Origin: Gemmatimonadota bacterium
GTDB lineage: Bacteria; Latescibacterota; UBA2968; UBA8231
Reading direction: 5' to 3'
Assembly: GCA_009840005.1 (NCBI GenBank)
Contig: VXOR01000008.1
Location: forward strand, 5,512 to 69,511
DNA: 64,000 nt
Made by a program: the position numbers and the translations under genes. Under the pieces are notes generated by a model. It was not told the DNA's origin. It saw only the letters and a program-made list of their open reading frames with translations, and did not search any database. This document shows, one piece after another, positions 16,677-25,248 of the stretch; positions within the stretch are counted from its first letter, which is position 1, and each line of letters starts with the position of its first letter.

Positions 16677-17726
16677 GTGAATCTGCTAATTGAAGGTGAT
16701 AATATAGAGGGCTTAAATTATCTTCTACACAATAGAAATCTCCAAGAAAAAATAGACTTAGTGTACATTGATCCTCCCTTCGCTACTGGCAGTGATTTTA
16801 CTATTACCAAAGAGCGTGCTTCGACCGTGAGCCATTCACGTAGTGGTTCTGTCGCTTACTCTGATCGACTCAAAGGAGCTGAATTTGTCGAATTCTTGCG
16901 AAAAAGATTGGTCTTGCTAAGAGAACTTTTATCGGCGAGGGGATCTATCTATTTACATATTGACTACAAAATAGGACACTATGTCAAAGTTATGATGGAC
17001 GAAGTGTTTGGCATGGACAACTTTCGCAATGATATAACAAGGATAAAATGCAATCCTAAAAACTTTAATAGAACTGGCTACGGAAACATAAAAGACTTGA
17101 TCCTTTTTTATAGCAAAACATCGTATCCTATATGGAATGAACCAAGAGAAAAGTACTCGGAAAAAGATATTGAAAAACTGTTTCCAAAGACGGATCAGAA
17201 AGGGAGACGCTATACTACTGTACCTATTCACGCCCCGGGAGAAACTGAACGAGGCAACTCCAATCGACCATTTAGAGGCATGATGCCGCCCAAGGGCCGG
17301 CATTGGAGAACCGATGTAGAGACCCTGGAGCAATGGGACAGAGATGGTCTGATAGAATGGTCGGCAACGGGCAATCCGCGAAAAGTAGTATTTGCAGACG
17401 AAAGGGAGGGTAAGAGGGTACAAGACATTTGGGAATACAAGGACCCTCAATATCCTATGTATCCAACGGAAAAAAATAATAAATTATTAGATCTGATTGT
17501 TCGCACCTCTTCTAATCCGGGGAGTATTGTGCTGGACTGTTTTTGCGGATCGGGAACGACGCTAAAATCCGCCCAGCAACTCAACAGAAACTGGATCGGC
17601 ATTGATCAATCAGAACACGCTATTAGAGCAACAGTCAAAAAACTTGAAAACACCGAAGAGAATCTTTTCGTTGGCGGTTCAGAGTACGAGTTTTTACAAT
17701 TAGCCGCAGTAAATAGCGATAAGTGA
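16677..17726 (+). CDS. Beta-class DNA methyltransferase of a type II restriction-modification system
   Basis: A 349-residue amino-methyltransferase. The catalytic DPPF (D32-F35, in YIDPPFATG) comes before the AdoMet-binding FCGSGTT (from 289), the motif order of the beta class that makes N6-methyladenine or N4-methylcytosine. A target-recognition region with HAPGETERG, GLIEWS and YPTEKN lies between. The start is GTG at 16677 with AAGGAG nine bases upstream; protein then begins MNLLIEGDN, the usual family start. Only 16 bases separate it from the endonuclease gene. AT-rich like its partner. It would protect host DNA from the endonuclease. Confidence 0.9.
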   Translation: MNLLIEGDNIEGLNYLLHNRNLQEKIDLVYIDPPFATGSDFTITKERASTVSHSRSGSVAYSDRLKGAEFVEFLRKRLVLLRELLSARGSIYLHIDYKIGHYVKVMMDEVFGMDNFRNDITRIKCNPKNFNRTGYGNIKDLILFYSKTSYPIWNEPREKYSEKDIEKLFPKTDQKGRRYTTVPIHAPGETERGNSNRPFRGMMPPKGRHWRTDVETLEQWDRDGLIEWSATGNPRKVVFADEREGKRVQDIWEYKDPQYPMYPTEKNNKLLDLIVRTSSNPGSIVLDCFCGSGTTLKSAQQLNRNWIGIDQSEHAIRATVKKLENTEENLFVGGSEYEFLQLAAVNSDK

Positions 17727-17801
17727 TAGTCGAATGGTCAGTTCTTCTCCTTCTAATATAGCTGTTGATTGTATATTACGACGCGTACTCTGGGCGGCGG
17801 C

Positions 17802-18725
17802 CTAGACGGCGATCTGCGCTAGATAAATACTGGTTTTCCCTTCGTGCGACGAATAGTAACTCATCCACAGCAAGCCCTCATGCTCGACCATGCCAGCGTA
17901 GCTGCAGTCGCCGCCGCTGGGCAGCCATAGCACCGGTTCGTAACTGGTCGGCGTCATCCGCGCGAGGACCGTGGCCGCGCCGCCGTCGGGGTGCCGACTG
18001 CGGGCACTGGCCCACAGGGCACCATCGGACCAGCGGATAAAATTAGGCCCTCCCATTGGGTAGTCGATCTGGGTCCACTGCCAGTCTGTGTACGGAGCTT
18101 GGCTGGTGCCGATCCAGTCGGGTCGCACCAAGGCAATCATGGTGCCGTCGGGCATAAAGCGCAGGGTGGTCTCACTGGCCGTCCAAGTGTCGTTGGGTAG
18201 GAAGAACTCGGTGATCCACTGCCAGTCGAGGCCGTCGGTGCTGGAGTAGAGGAACCCCCGGCGCGGATGGGAGCCCTCGCCCAACTTCGATACGCTGTAG
18301 GCGATTCCTTCGTGCCAGGTGACGCGCCACAGCCAGTGGTCTTCCGCCAGCACTTTCTGCGGCGTAGTATAGGTGTAGCCGTCGTCTGAAAAGGCAATGC
18401 GCGGCGAGCGGGTGCCGTACTCGGTGCCCGCGTACAGGCTGCCGCCGGCGACCAGCATTAGGCGTCCGTCGCTGGCGATCGACAGCTTGGGATCGCGCAG
18501 GTCTATCTCCTGTTCCGCTAGGACTGCTGCCGACTCCCAAGAGTGGCCATCGTCTGAGCAAATGACTCGTATGGTGCCGATGCTCGGCCCGTGGTCTTGG
18601 GCCTCGCGGAAGGTACACCACCACCGATCGGCGAAGCGCACTAGGTCGGTGAAGGCGTTGTGGGGGCCTCGGTCCCAGATCTTCTCGACCGAGAGGATTT
18701 GCGGCGTTGTGGGGTGCGTATTCAT
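17802..18725 (-). CDS. Sialidase/BNR-like beta-propeller protein
   Basis: A 307-residue protein with several Asp-box-like strands (CSDDGHSW, FSDDGYTYT, SSTDGLDWQW), the signature of six-bladed sialidase-type propellers. An N-terminal Arg (TFREAQDH) and others could form the carboxylate-binding triad, but full sialidase catalytic residues are not all evident. No signal peptide is seen, so it may act on imported sugars or belong to a non-sialidase branch. GAGGAG lies eight bases before the ATG. It is transcribed towards the restriction-modification genes and away from the Gfo/Idh/MocA gene. Confidence 0.72.
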   Translation of the reverse strand: MNTHPTTPQILSVEKIWDRGPHNAFTDLVRFADRWWCTFREAQDHGPSIGTIRVICSDDGHSWESAAVLAEQEIDLRDPKLSIASDGRLMLVAGGSLYAGTEYGTRSPRIAFSDDGYTYTTPQKVLAEDHWLWRVTWHEGIAYSVSKLGEGSHPRRGFLYSSTDGLDWQWITEFFLPNDTWTASETTLRFMPDGTMIALVRPDWIGTSQAPYTDWQWTQIDYPMGGPNFIRWSDGALWASARSRHPDGGAATVLARMTPTSYEPVLWLPSGGDCSYAGMVEHEGLLWMSYYSSHEGKTSIYLAQIAV

Positions 18726-18892
18726 CGTTTGTCTCCTCAGTACTTCTTAGAAGCAATGGATAACTTTGTAGTGAGGAAAAAGAGAATGGACGCGGCTCCG
18801 TGCAAGCTGGTCGTCAAACCGAAGTGCGCCACGCACGTTGACCAAGGTTCAAACGCCTGTTTATACTTCTGTCCTTCTGAATCGAGGATGAG

Positions 18893-19885
18893 ATGCACGG
18901 AGTCGGAATCATAGGTATAGGCAGCGTATCCACGGGACATCTGCGAGCGGTGGCGGCCCTTGAATCTACGCATTTGCGAGCGGTCGCCGATACCGACGCG
19001 GAACGTCTAGCTCGCGTCTGCGCGGAGCACGGTTGCGAGGGCTACGCTTCCTATGAGGGTCTGCTCGCGGACGAGGGGGTTGACCTCGTCATCGTCTGCC
19101 TGCCTCACGGCCTGCACTGCGAAGTAACCGTAGCCGCGTTGGAGGCCGGCAAGCACGTGCTGGTGGAAAAACCAATGGCCGTCAACGTGGAGGAGTGCGA
19201 CGCCATGATAGCAGCCGCGCGGCGGACCGGCAAACAGCTCTCCGTTGGCCACATGCACCGCTTCTCGCCGGCGAATCGGGCCGTGAAGAAGCTGCTGCGC
19301 GAGCAGGCCGTGGGCGACCTCGTCTGTCTCTGCGACGAGGCCTACCGCCCCTTCAACCCGAACAGGGCGGCTTGGTATCTCGACAAGGCGACGCACGGGG
19401 GCTTGTGGTATCAGAACGGCATCCACCTGATCGATCGCTCCTGCTGGTGGACGGGCAGTCGCGTCGTCGCCGTCAAGGCCCTGATCGACAGCCGGTTCTT
19501 TGAATTCTCAGCGGACGATGTGGCCATGGCGCTTTTGCAGTTTGAAAACGGCGTGTACTCGACGCTGATTCATGTGTGGTGGCGGACGGGGGGGAGGCGC
19601 TTCAGTACGGAGTTCGTTTGTACGGACGGCATGCTCCAACTGCGCAGGGGGATCGAATCGGGAAGGAACGATCTCTTCATCGGCCGGGACGGGGACTGGG
19701 AACAGGTCGAGGTGACCGAGGACCACCACACCACGACGCAGCAATTGGGCGCATTTGTCGCGGCGATTGATGCGGGAACGGAGCCACCGGTGACGGCTGA
19801 ATACGCCCGCCATATGGTGGCGGTACTGACGGCGTGTATGGAGTCGTCCTGCCTCGGCAGAGAAGTGGAGCTTCAGGATTCATAA
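18893..19885 (+). CDS. Gfo/Idh/MocA family NAD(P)-dependent oxidoreductase
   Basis: A 330-residue protein. The N-terminal Rossmann motif GIGSVSTGH (about 6-14), the EKP signature in VLVEKPMAVN (about 91) and the following GHMHRFSP segment identify the family. The C-terminal half is the open beta-sheet substrate domain. Members oxidise sugars, inositols or sugar derivatives such as 1,5-anhydrofructose or sialic-acid products. The upstream gap holds the divergent start of the sialidase-like gene, so both may handle one sugar. Its TAA stop directly abuts a MITE-like element. Confidence 0.9.
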   Translation: MHGVGIIGIGSVSTGHLRAVAALESTHLRAVADTDAERLARVCAEHGCEGYASYEGLLADEGVDLVIVCLPHGLHCEVTVAALEAGKHVLVEKPMAVNVEECDAMIAAARRTGKQLSVGHMHRFSPANRAVKKLLREQAVGDLVCLCDEAYRPFNPNRAAWYLDKATHGGLWYQNGIHLIDRSCWWTGSRVVAVKALIDSRFFEFSADDVAMALLQFENGVYSTLIHVWWRTGGRRFSTEFVCTDGMLQLRRGIESGRNDLFIGRDGDWEQVEVTEDHHTTTQQLGAFVAAIDAGTEPPVTAEYARHMVAVLTACMESSCLGREVELQDS

Positions 19886-20021
19886 CTGATGTTACGCATC
19901 TGCGACGAACCGATAGGTGTAGGGGCGTCCCTTGTGGGCGCCCAAGCTGCACGGTGCATTCAGCCCACGGGGTCTTAAAAGGGCAACCACAAGGGTTGCC
20001 CCTACAATGCGTAACGTCAGT
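19885..20021. mobile_element. MITE-like element, family A copy 2
   Basis: Terminal inverted repeats ACTGATGTTACGCAT (19885-19899) and ATGCGTAACGTCAGT (20007-20021), one mismatch in 15. Flanking 5-mers TCATA and ACATA nearly match and may be a decayed target duplication. The interior carries GTAGGGGCG and the GGGCAACC/GGTTGCCC hairpin (19981-20005) also found at 918-941. No ORF. Confidence 0.75.
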
Positions 20022-20039
20022 ACATAATTCGGATTAATT

Positions 20040-21440
20040 ATGAACGACACTGATCTATGCTATCTCTCCGGCGTTGAATTGCGCCGACTGTACGAACGCC
20101 GCGAGCTGTCCCCGGTGGAAGTCACCGAGGCGGTGCTGCGACGAATCGAATCGCTCGACTCACGGATCAATGCCTTCGTCACGGTCACGCCGGAGCGGGC
20201 TTTGGCCGAGGCTCGCGCTGCCGAAGCTGCCTTTGCCGGTGCTGAGGAGCCGCCTCCTCTGGCTGGCATACCCGGCTCGCTGAAGGATCTGACGGCGACG
20301 CGCGGGATCCGCACCACCCGTGGGTCGCTGCTGACTGCCGACTGGATCCCGGACTTTGACGCGCCCCTTGCCGAACGGTTGCGCGACGCTGGCATGGTGC
20401 TAGTCGGCAAGACGAACACGCCGGAGATGGGCTGGAAGGGCGATTCGGGTAACCGCGTCGTTGGGCCGACTCACAACCCTTGGCGGCACGGACGCACGGC
20501 GGGCGGTTCCAGCGGCGGAGCTGCGGCGGCCGTGGTCGCTGGCATGGGCGTGCTGGCCCAGGGCACGGACGGCGCTGGCTCGATCCGCATCCCGGCTGGG
20601 TTCTCGGGTGCTTTTGGTTTCAAACCCTCCTGGGGCCGAGTTCCCCAACATCCGGCCAGCGTGGTGGAGACCCTGTCTCACGCCGGGCCGATTACCCGCA
20701 CCGTTGGCGACGCCGTGCAGATGCTTGAGGTCATGCTCGGTCCCGATGTGCGGGATCGCACCTCGATGCCAGCGGAATCGTTGGGGCTTGATGAGATTGA
20801 GGCTGGCGTGGATGGGCTGCGCGTGGCTTGGTCGCCCGACTTAGGGTACGCGGCTGTCGATGCCCAAGTTGTCGAGACCACACAAGCGGCGGCCCGTCGC
20901 TTCGCGGATCTCGGTTGCACTATTGAGGAGGCGCACCCGACTGGCGAAGATCCGTGGCGTCTCGTCCACGTCCTGTGGTCAACGGCCTTTGCCGCCACCT
21001 TCCGCGACCAGTTCGACCAGATCGCCGATCGCCTCGATCTTGGCTTGCGCGCCGTCATCGAAGAAGGGTTCGAGTTCCGCGGTACGGACGTGGCTAGTGC
21101 TTACATAGAACGCAATGCGTACTACCACCAATGGCGGGAATTCTACGAGAACTACGACCTGCTGCTGACGCCGACGCTGCCGGTCACCGCCTTTTCCGCT
21201 GGCGACGACCACCCCGGTTCGGTCGCCGGCCGCGTTACTACCTACCTGAGTTGGACGGCCTTCACCTACCCGGTGAATCTCACCGGCCTACCCGCTGCCA
21301 GCGCGCCCTGCGGCCGCGTCGATGGCCTGCCCGTGGGCTTGCAAATCATCGGCGGCTGGCGTCAGGACCTCACCGTGTTGTGCGCCGCTCGCGCCTTTGA
21401 GCAGCTCGCCCCTTGGAGCCACGAACGGCCGCTGCTCTGA
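20040..21440 (+). CDS. Amidase (amidase-signature family)
   Basis: A 466-residue amidase-signature hydrolase. The Ser-cisSer-Lys triad is visible: K82 (GSLKDLTA), GGSSGG (S157/S158) and S181 in TDGAGSIRIP. The family hydrolyses aliphatic or aryl amides, and includes GatA, but the tRNA-amidotransferase context is absent. The ATG at 20040 has no strong ribosome site, and the upstream gap is filled by a MITE that ends 18 bases before the start, so the original promoter may have been displaced. Substrate unknown. Confidence 0.9.
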   Translation: MNDTDLCYLSGVELRRLYERRELSPVEVTEAVLRRIESLDSRINAFVTVTPERALAEARAAEAAFAGAEEPPPLAGIPGSLKDLTATRGIRTTRGSLLTADWIPDFDAPLAERLRDAGMVLVGKTNTPEMGWKGDSGNRVVGPTHNPWRHGRTAGGSSGGAAAAVVAGMGVLAQGTDGAGSIRIPAGFSGAFGFKPSWGRVPQHPASVVETLSHAGPITRTVGDAVQMLEVMLGPDVRDRTSMPAESLGLDEIEAGVDGLRVAWSPDLGYAAVDAQVVETTQAAARRFADLGCTIEEAHPTGEDPWRLVHVLWSTAFAATFRDQFDQIADRLDLGLRAVIEEGFEFRGTDVASAYIERNAYYHQWREFYENYDLLLTPTLPVTAFSAGDDHPGSVAGRVTTYLSWTAFTYPVNLTGLPAASAPCGRVDGLPVGLQIIGGWRQDLTVLCAARAFEQLAPWSHERPLL

Positions 21441-21559
21441 CGTAGGGGAAAAGCTCAACCAGCAGTTGATCTACTTTCGCGTTCCTCAATGCCGACAACT
21501 GGGTAAATGCGCTATTGATGAGAAGTCCGTCGCGGCTCGTTAAGTCGCCGACCCTGACT

Positions 21560-21822
21560 GCATTAGGCGAGTACGGGGTCCGTCTGCGAGAAATCGTTCT
21601 CGTGCAGCGGAGTGACCCGCCAGCGAGTTGGGCATTAGCGTAGGTGCATCAAGGGGCTCCCCAACTTCGCGGAGGCCACGGTGCGCGTGCTCGAGCAGAA
21701 GCAGGCCGATTGGAGAAGCGGCAAGCACCAGCAAGGCTGGATTTCGAGTCTTGAACAGTATGACCTCCCGCGCATCGGCAAGAGGGCGGTATCCGAGGGG
21801 ACGACCGGCGATGTTCTGGATT
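21560..21822 (+). pseudogene. Remnant of a tyrosine-recombinase integrase (N-terminal and core-binding part)
   Basis: Conceptual translation of 21654-21822 gives NFAEATVRVLEQK, WRSGKHQQGWISSLEQ and YDLPRIGKRAV, the pattern of the SAM-like core-binding domain of phage-type integrases. Upstream, in another frame, a segment ending in QRSDPP resembles the preceding linker. The frame changes between the two, and the catalytic domain is missing. A family-A MITE sits exactly at the 3' end with a 5-bp duplication. No tRNA is adjacent. Confidence 0.55.
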
Positions 21823-21927
21823 ACTGATGTTACGCAGTGACTCGCTATCTTGTGGTTTATTGAAACCTGTTGACCCAACATATTGGGGCGAAATGGAGGA
21901 TTTTCTGGAAAACTGCGTAACATCAGT
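21823..21927. mobile_element. MITE, family A copy 3, with 5-bp target-site duplication
   Basis: A 105-bp element with perfect 16-bp terminal inverted repeats: ACTGATGTTACGCAGT at 21823-21838 and its complement at 21912-21927. Direct repeats GGATT (21818-21822 and 21928-21932) flank it exactly. The interior is unrelated to copies 1 and 2 and has no ORF. It is the best-preserved copy and probably the youngest. Confidence 0.88.
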
Positions 21928-21995
21928 GGATTAGTCGAACGCTCCGGCTGCGTACCGCCTCCAGCCACGCTGACCGTCGCCTCGGCACCGGTTCC

Positions 21996-22517
21996 CTAGG
22001 GTAGGACTGTGGGCCCTTCGCTCCGAACCAGTACAGTCAAGTCGGCTAAGTACCGCGTCGCACGCTCCTTTGAAAAGAAATCGAAATGCAGTGCGGTCGC
22101 GCCGAGAATGATCATGGCAAGGCCGATCGCCTTCGCCTCCGGTGCATCGCGAAAGAGGAACACCGCCAGCCCCCCGACCACCATAAGCGCACCCCCCGCA
22201 AACGTATATCGGTACCAGCTCATGAAGTCCTGAACCCGGGCGATCTCCCGCTCGGCGAACGCCGATGGATCGAGGGCATGGGCCTGTCGGAACGCTTCAA
22301 TGCGGAGCATGTTGTTTAGCTCCATCACCGCACATATAACCGCCACCGCCCCCCCCAGTACCAACAGGGGCATCACCATTGCTCGGGCCGCTGGCGACTC
22401 TCCGAACTTCCAGAGCAGACCGCTACAGAAGATGAGGAGCAGGCCGAACGCGATCGCCACGCCACCTTCGACCAACTCGCCGTGGATCCACCCCATGGCG
22501 TGGTCGAGAGCGGTCAT
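21996..22517 (-). CDS. Small hydrophobic membrane protein, unknown function
   Basis: A 173-residue protein with four hydrophobic helices (about residues 15-35, 45-65, 105-130 and 138-158). I do not recognise the family. The start at 22517 (MTALDHAMG) is chosen because it overlaps the stop of an SDR remnant in the ATGA arrangement, which implies that the gene was once translationally coupled to that SDR gene. It is followed downstream by the integrase relic and MITE. Probably inner-membrane; role unknown. Confidence 0.65.
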   Translation of the reverse strand: MTALDHAMGWIHGELVEGGVAIAFGLLLIFCSGLLWKFGESPAARAMVMPLLVLGGAVAVICAVMELNNMLRIEAFRQAHALDPSAFAEREIARVQDFMSWYRYTFAGGALMVVGGLAVFLFRDAPEAKAIGLAMIILGATALHFDFFSKERATRYLADLTVLVRSEGPTVLP

Positions 22518-22681
22518 GTGCCCACCGCCTCGTGGCTGAGGGACCACCCTCGCTCAACGACGGCATAGTCAAGAGCTTCCCCGTTGGGCGGCCGGATTTG
22601 ATCCTCGTGGATGTACTGCCCGGTCACGTCCTTGTACTCCATTGACAGGGCAACCCTGATGATGCGCTCGGCACCGACATC
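22514..22681 (-). pseudogene. C-terminal remnant of a short-chain dehydrogenase
   Basis: In one frame the minus strand reads RIIRVALSMEYKDVTGQY and ends ERGWSLSHEAVGT, then TGA. This matches the usual C-terminus of SDR/daunorubicin-ketoreductase-like enzymes (GxYF...W.LSE.LVG). The Rossmann part and catalytic Tyr-Lys are gone; upstream the sequence switches into the antitoxin ORF in a different frame. A deletion therefore joined two unrelated genes here. Confidence 0.55.
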
Positions 22682-22953
22682 CGGCGGCGACGCAAGCCAT
22701 AGCCTAAGATGTCTTCCTCTTCATCCCGGCTCAGCTTTCTACCTAGCTCCGAGGGCGGCACATAGGGCCAAACCTCCGTCTCTAGGAATCGGCGCAACCG
22801 TCCGCCACGGTCATTGGCGGCACCTTGATAGGCCAAGCGGTCGCGGCGCTCCTCTAGGGATCGGCGCACTGCCTCCGTTTTGCTCTCGCCTGTGAGGAGG
22901 GAGACCTCTTTGATCAGCCGCTCGACGTCCTTATTCTTAATGTTCAAGCTCAT
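22624..22953 (-). CDS. VapB-type antitoxin (Rv0623/PSK family) with a foreign C-terminal tail; toxin missing
   Basis: A 109-residue ORF. Residues 1-86 match the PSK-type VapB antitoxins: MSLNIKNKDVERL, TGESKTEAVRRSLEERR and the C-terminal toxin-binding EEEDILGYG. Family members normally end about here and are followed by an overlapping PIN toxin gene. Here the frame runs on for about 23 residues into the SDR remnant and no PIN gene follows, so it is an orphan antitoxin produced by deletion. The start at 22953 follows GGAGGG; the longer open frame upstream is not family-like. It may still bind DNA or neutralise a related toxin elsewhere. Confidence 0.72.
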   Translation of the reverse strand: MSLNIKNKDVERLIKEVSLLTGESKTEAVRRSLEERRDRLAYQGAANDRGGRLRRFLETEVWPYVPPSELGRKLSRDEEEDILGYGLRRRRMSVPSASSGLPCQWSTRT

Positions 22954-23088
22954 GAAATGCCCTCCGCTGCCATTGGACCGTCCAGAATAGGTCAAGTCCA
23001 TGCTAGAAAGGTGGCAAGAAGGGTAGAAAAAGTCAATTATGGTAGAAGTAGTCAGCGATAATTGAGTCAAGAAAGTGAGATTGCGCCA

Positions 23089-23964
23089 ATGAAGGTGAGA
23101 AAGATCGTCTATCTGATTCACTCAATGCTCTACAGCGACCTGGCGGCCACTGATCCGAAAACCCTGCGCAACACGAACGCCGGGATCTATCTCGAGCGCG
23201 AGTTGTTGTGCGAACGACGTTGGCGTGCGGCGATCCGTCAACTGGAGCCGGATGCGATTTACGCTCAGCTCGACGGGGGGCGGGAAATCCTCGCCTACGC
23301 CAAGCAACAACTCGGGGACGACCGCGTTGTCGAGCCCGGTGCCGAGTGGTACGACGGGATCGACCCCGAGCAGTACAGGCAGGACCTGACCGACTCGTTC
23401 TCGTCGCAGCTAGCCGATAAGGGGCACCAGCTCGATTGCGAGACCACCGAGTTGGAGTTGTGGGGCGAGTCGTTTACTGGATGTGTCTATAGTTACGGCA
23501 CCGCACTCGGCCGACAGCTCGGTCTCAAGACGCCGGCGTTTGACAACTTTGACATGACGGTGCCAGACCAACGCCTCCTTTGCAAAGCGGAGTTGGTGAC
23601 CCATTTTCTGCTCCCGGACAGCATCACGCGAGGCTACCTCTTCGACGGTCCGCTGGGCTATCCGATCGGCTTCTTCCTCGACGGATTCAGGAAGATTGAC
23701 GCAGGAGCCACGGGCAAGATCAGGCTCGACCTGGACCCTAGTAAAGTGATGTTGGAAAGCCCTTTGGGGATCACCCTGCACGCCCATCTCAGCATCGACC
23801 GGCCCAATCGCAAAATCCCCGTACACCCCACGCGCGATTTTGACGGCATAACGGCTACTACCACTGGGCTGGAAATACCACGGGGTAGCGAGCACTCTAT
23901 TCTGGGTGTTCTGATGAGTCCGGCCGACTTGCTCGCGGCCATGCAAACCGCCACCGTCTGCTAA
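23089..23964 (+). CDS. Conserved-looking hypothetical protein, 291 residues
   Basis: I do not recognise a domain. Codon use and composition match the GC-rich chromosome, which supports a real gene. Near the start is VYLIHSMLYSDLAATDP, followed by an acidic helical segment and a beta-rich C-terminal half ending in GVLMSPADLLAAMQ. The sequence contains scattered conserved-looking Asp, His and Arg but no catalytic motif I can name. Start taken as ATG 23089; a TTG 27 bases earlier is in frame. It stands between the orphan antitoxin (divergent) and a PhyH gene. Confidence 0.65.
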   Translation: MKVRKIVYLIHSMLYSDLAATDPKTLRNTNAGIYLERELLCERRWRAAIRQLEPDAIYAQLDGGREILAYAKQQLGDDRVVEPGAEWYDGIDPEQYRQDLTDSFSSQLADKGHQLDCETTELELWGESFTGCVYSYGTALGRQLGLKTPAFDNFDMTVPDQRLLCKAELVTHFLLPDSITRGYLFDGPLGYPIGFFLDGFRKIDAGATGKIRLDLDPSKVMLESPLGITLHAHLSIDRPNRKIPVHPTRDFDGITATTTGLEIPRGSEHSILGVLMSPADLLAAMQTATVC

Positions 23965-24078
23965 TAAGGTGATGGGATCAAGAACTGATATTGCCCAATC
24001 GGGCGACGCGCTCTAATTTCGCCCAAGCATTACGACAACCCTTTTCAATGGCCGCATCAGCCGCATCGGAGGAATCCC

Positions 24079-24882
24079 ATGTTGACCGACCAGCAACTGC
24101 ATCACTTCCGAACCTTCGGCTTCGTCACCCTGCGCAAGCTATTCACCCCGGAAGAGGTCGAGATTCTGCGCGAGGAGTACGAGTCCGAGCTCGATCACGT
24201 GTACGCCGATCAACCCTTCACCGGGGAGACGCGCTACTGGACGATGATGCTGCATCCGCGCACCCCCCTGTACGCCAGCCTGCTCGAAGACGAACGCTTC
24301 TGCGGCGTGGCCGAGCAGCTCTACGGCGACGACGTCATCGGCATCGGCACCGATGCCAACCGCTATGTCGGCGATACGGGCTGGCATCCCGACCACAAGG
24401 CCGATCCATCCGCGGACTGTTTCGGCGTCAAGTTTGCCTTCTACCTCGACCCGGTCGATGCCGAGAGCGGTGCCCTGCGGCTCATCCCCGGTTCGCACCG
24501 GCGCGAGTTCCACTATCAGTTGCACGACTCCCTGAACTCTTTAGAGCTCGACGTGGCCGACGTCCCCGCCTACGCCTGCCGGTCGGAACCGGGCGATGTG
24601 GTGGCCTTCGACATGCGCTGCTGGCACGCCAGTAGTGGCGGCGCTGCGGGCCGCCGCATGTGCACCTGTGTGTACTACAACAACCCCAAGGGCGAAGTCG
24701 AAGAGGCCGCAACTCGGGAACGCGCCGTCAACTCAAAGAAGACGCCCGCGCACTTCGGGAGATCGGAACAGTCTATGTACCCGCTCGAATGGCTGCGGAA
24801 CCCCTCCGGTAGCCCCAAGCGAGGACGCTGGCTGCGGCGCATGGCTGAGCTTGGGTACTTCGAACTGCCCGCCGTTCCTTGA
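24079..24882 (+). CDS. Phytanoyl-CoA dioxygenase (PhyH) family protein
   Basis: A 267-residue Fe(II)/2-oxoglutarate dioxygenase with canonical triad WHPD (H103, D105) and distal CWHASSG (H183), followed by GRRMC whose Arg would hold 2-oxoglutarate. The conserved SGALRLIPGSH loop is also present. GGAGGAATCCC precedes the ATG. It is the first of three PhyH genes within 3.2 kb and is separated from the next by a toxin-antitoxin pair. Small-molecule hydroxylation is expected; the substrate is unknown. Confidence 0.92.
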   Translation: MLTDQQLHHFRTFGFVTLRKLFTPEEVEILREEYESELDHVYADQPFTGETRYWTMMLHPRTPLYASLLEDERFCGVAEQLYGDDVIGIGTDANRYVGDTGWHPDHKADPSADCFGVKFAFYLDPVDAESGALRLIPGSHRREFHYQLHDSLNSLELDVADVPAYACRSEPGDVVAFDMRCWHASSGGAAGRRMCTCVYYNNPKGEVEEAATRERAVNSKKTPAHFGRSEQSMYPLEWLRNPSGSPKRGRWLRRMAELGYFELPAVP

Positions 24883-24924
24883 GCGCCCAGATCGCAACAA
24901 AGCATTGATGCGATAGCCAATATG

Positions 24925-24944
24925 GTCTATATTGGACTATATTG
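24925..24944 (+). promoter_or_regulatory. Tandem 10-bp repeats, candidate antitoxin operator
   Basis: GTCTATATTG (24925-24934) is followed directly by GACTATATTG (24935-24944), about 20 bases before the antitoxin ATG. The AT-rich, helically phased repeats fit an autoregulatory operator and promoter of the Phd/VapC-like pair. Confidence 0.45.
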
Positions 24945-24963
24945 ACAACCCAGCTAGAGAGCT

Positions 24964-25248
24964 ATGACCACCCGATACTCAGCACCCCATCGAGTTTGGA
25001 CCGTCGCCGAGGCCAAGGCGCGTTTGTCTGAAGTCCTGCGTCGCGCCGAAGAGGAAGGGCCGCAACACATCGGTACGCGAAAGTCCTTCGTTGTAGTTCC
25101 CGCCCACGTATGGGCTGAGAAAGAATCGCAGCGCCAACCCATGGGCCAGTGGCTGGTAGCCAACATGCCCCGTGGCGCGAATCTTGCGACCACCAGAAAT
25201 AGAGAGTCCCGGCGGGAAATCCCATTCGCGTCTGGAGACACAGGGTGA
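24964..25248 (+). CDS. Phd/YefM-family antitoxin
   Basis: A 94-residue protein. The N-terminal WTVAEAKARLSEVLRRAEE and the following strand KSFVVVPAHVW are the Phd/YefM DNA-binding fold. The C-terminal tail is basic and probably disordered, as in toxin-binding tails of this family. Its TGA overlaps the GTG start of the PIN toxin gene (GTGA), which gives translational coupling. It should neutralise the PIN ribonuclease and repress the operon through the 10-bp repeats upstream. Confidence 0.88.
   Translation: MTTRYSAPHRVWTVAEAKARLSEVLRRAEEEGPQHIGTRKSFVVVPAHVWAEKESQRQPMGQWLVANMPRGANLATTRNRESRREIPFASGDTG

Noticed and set aside
18660..18914. 84-codon plus-strand ORF overlapping the sialidase-like gene start
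   Set aside because: Overlaps two gene starts on both strands, has no ribosome site and no recognisable protein features.
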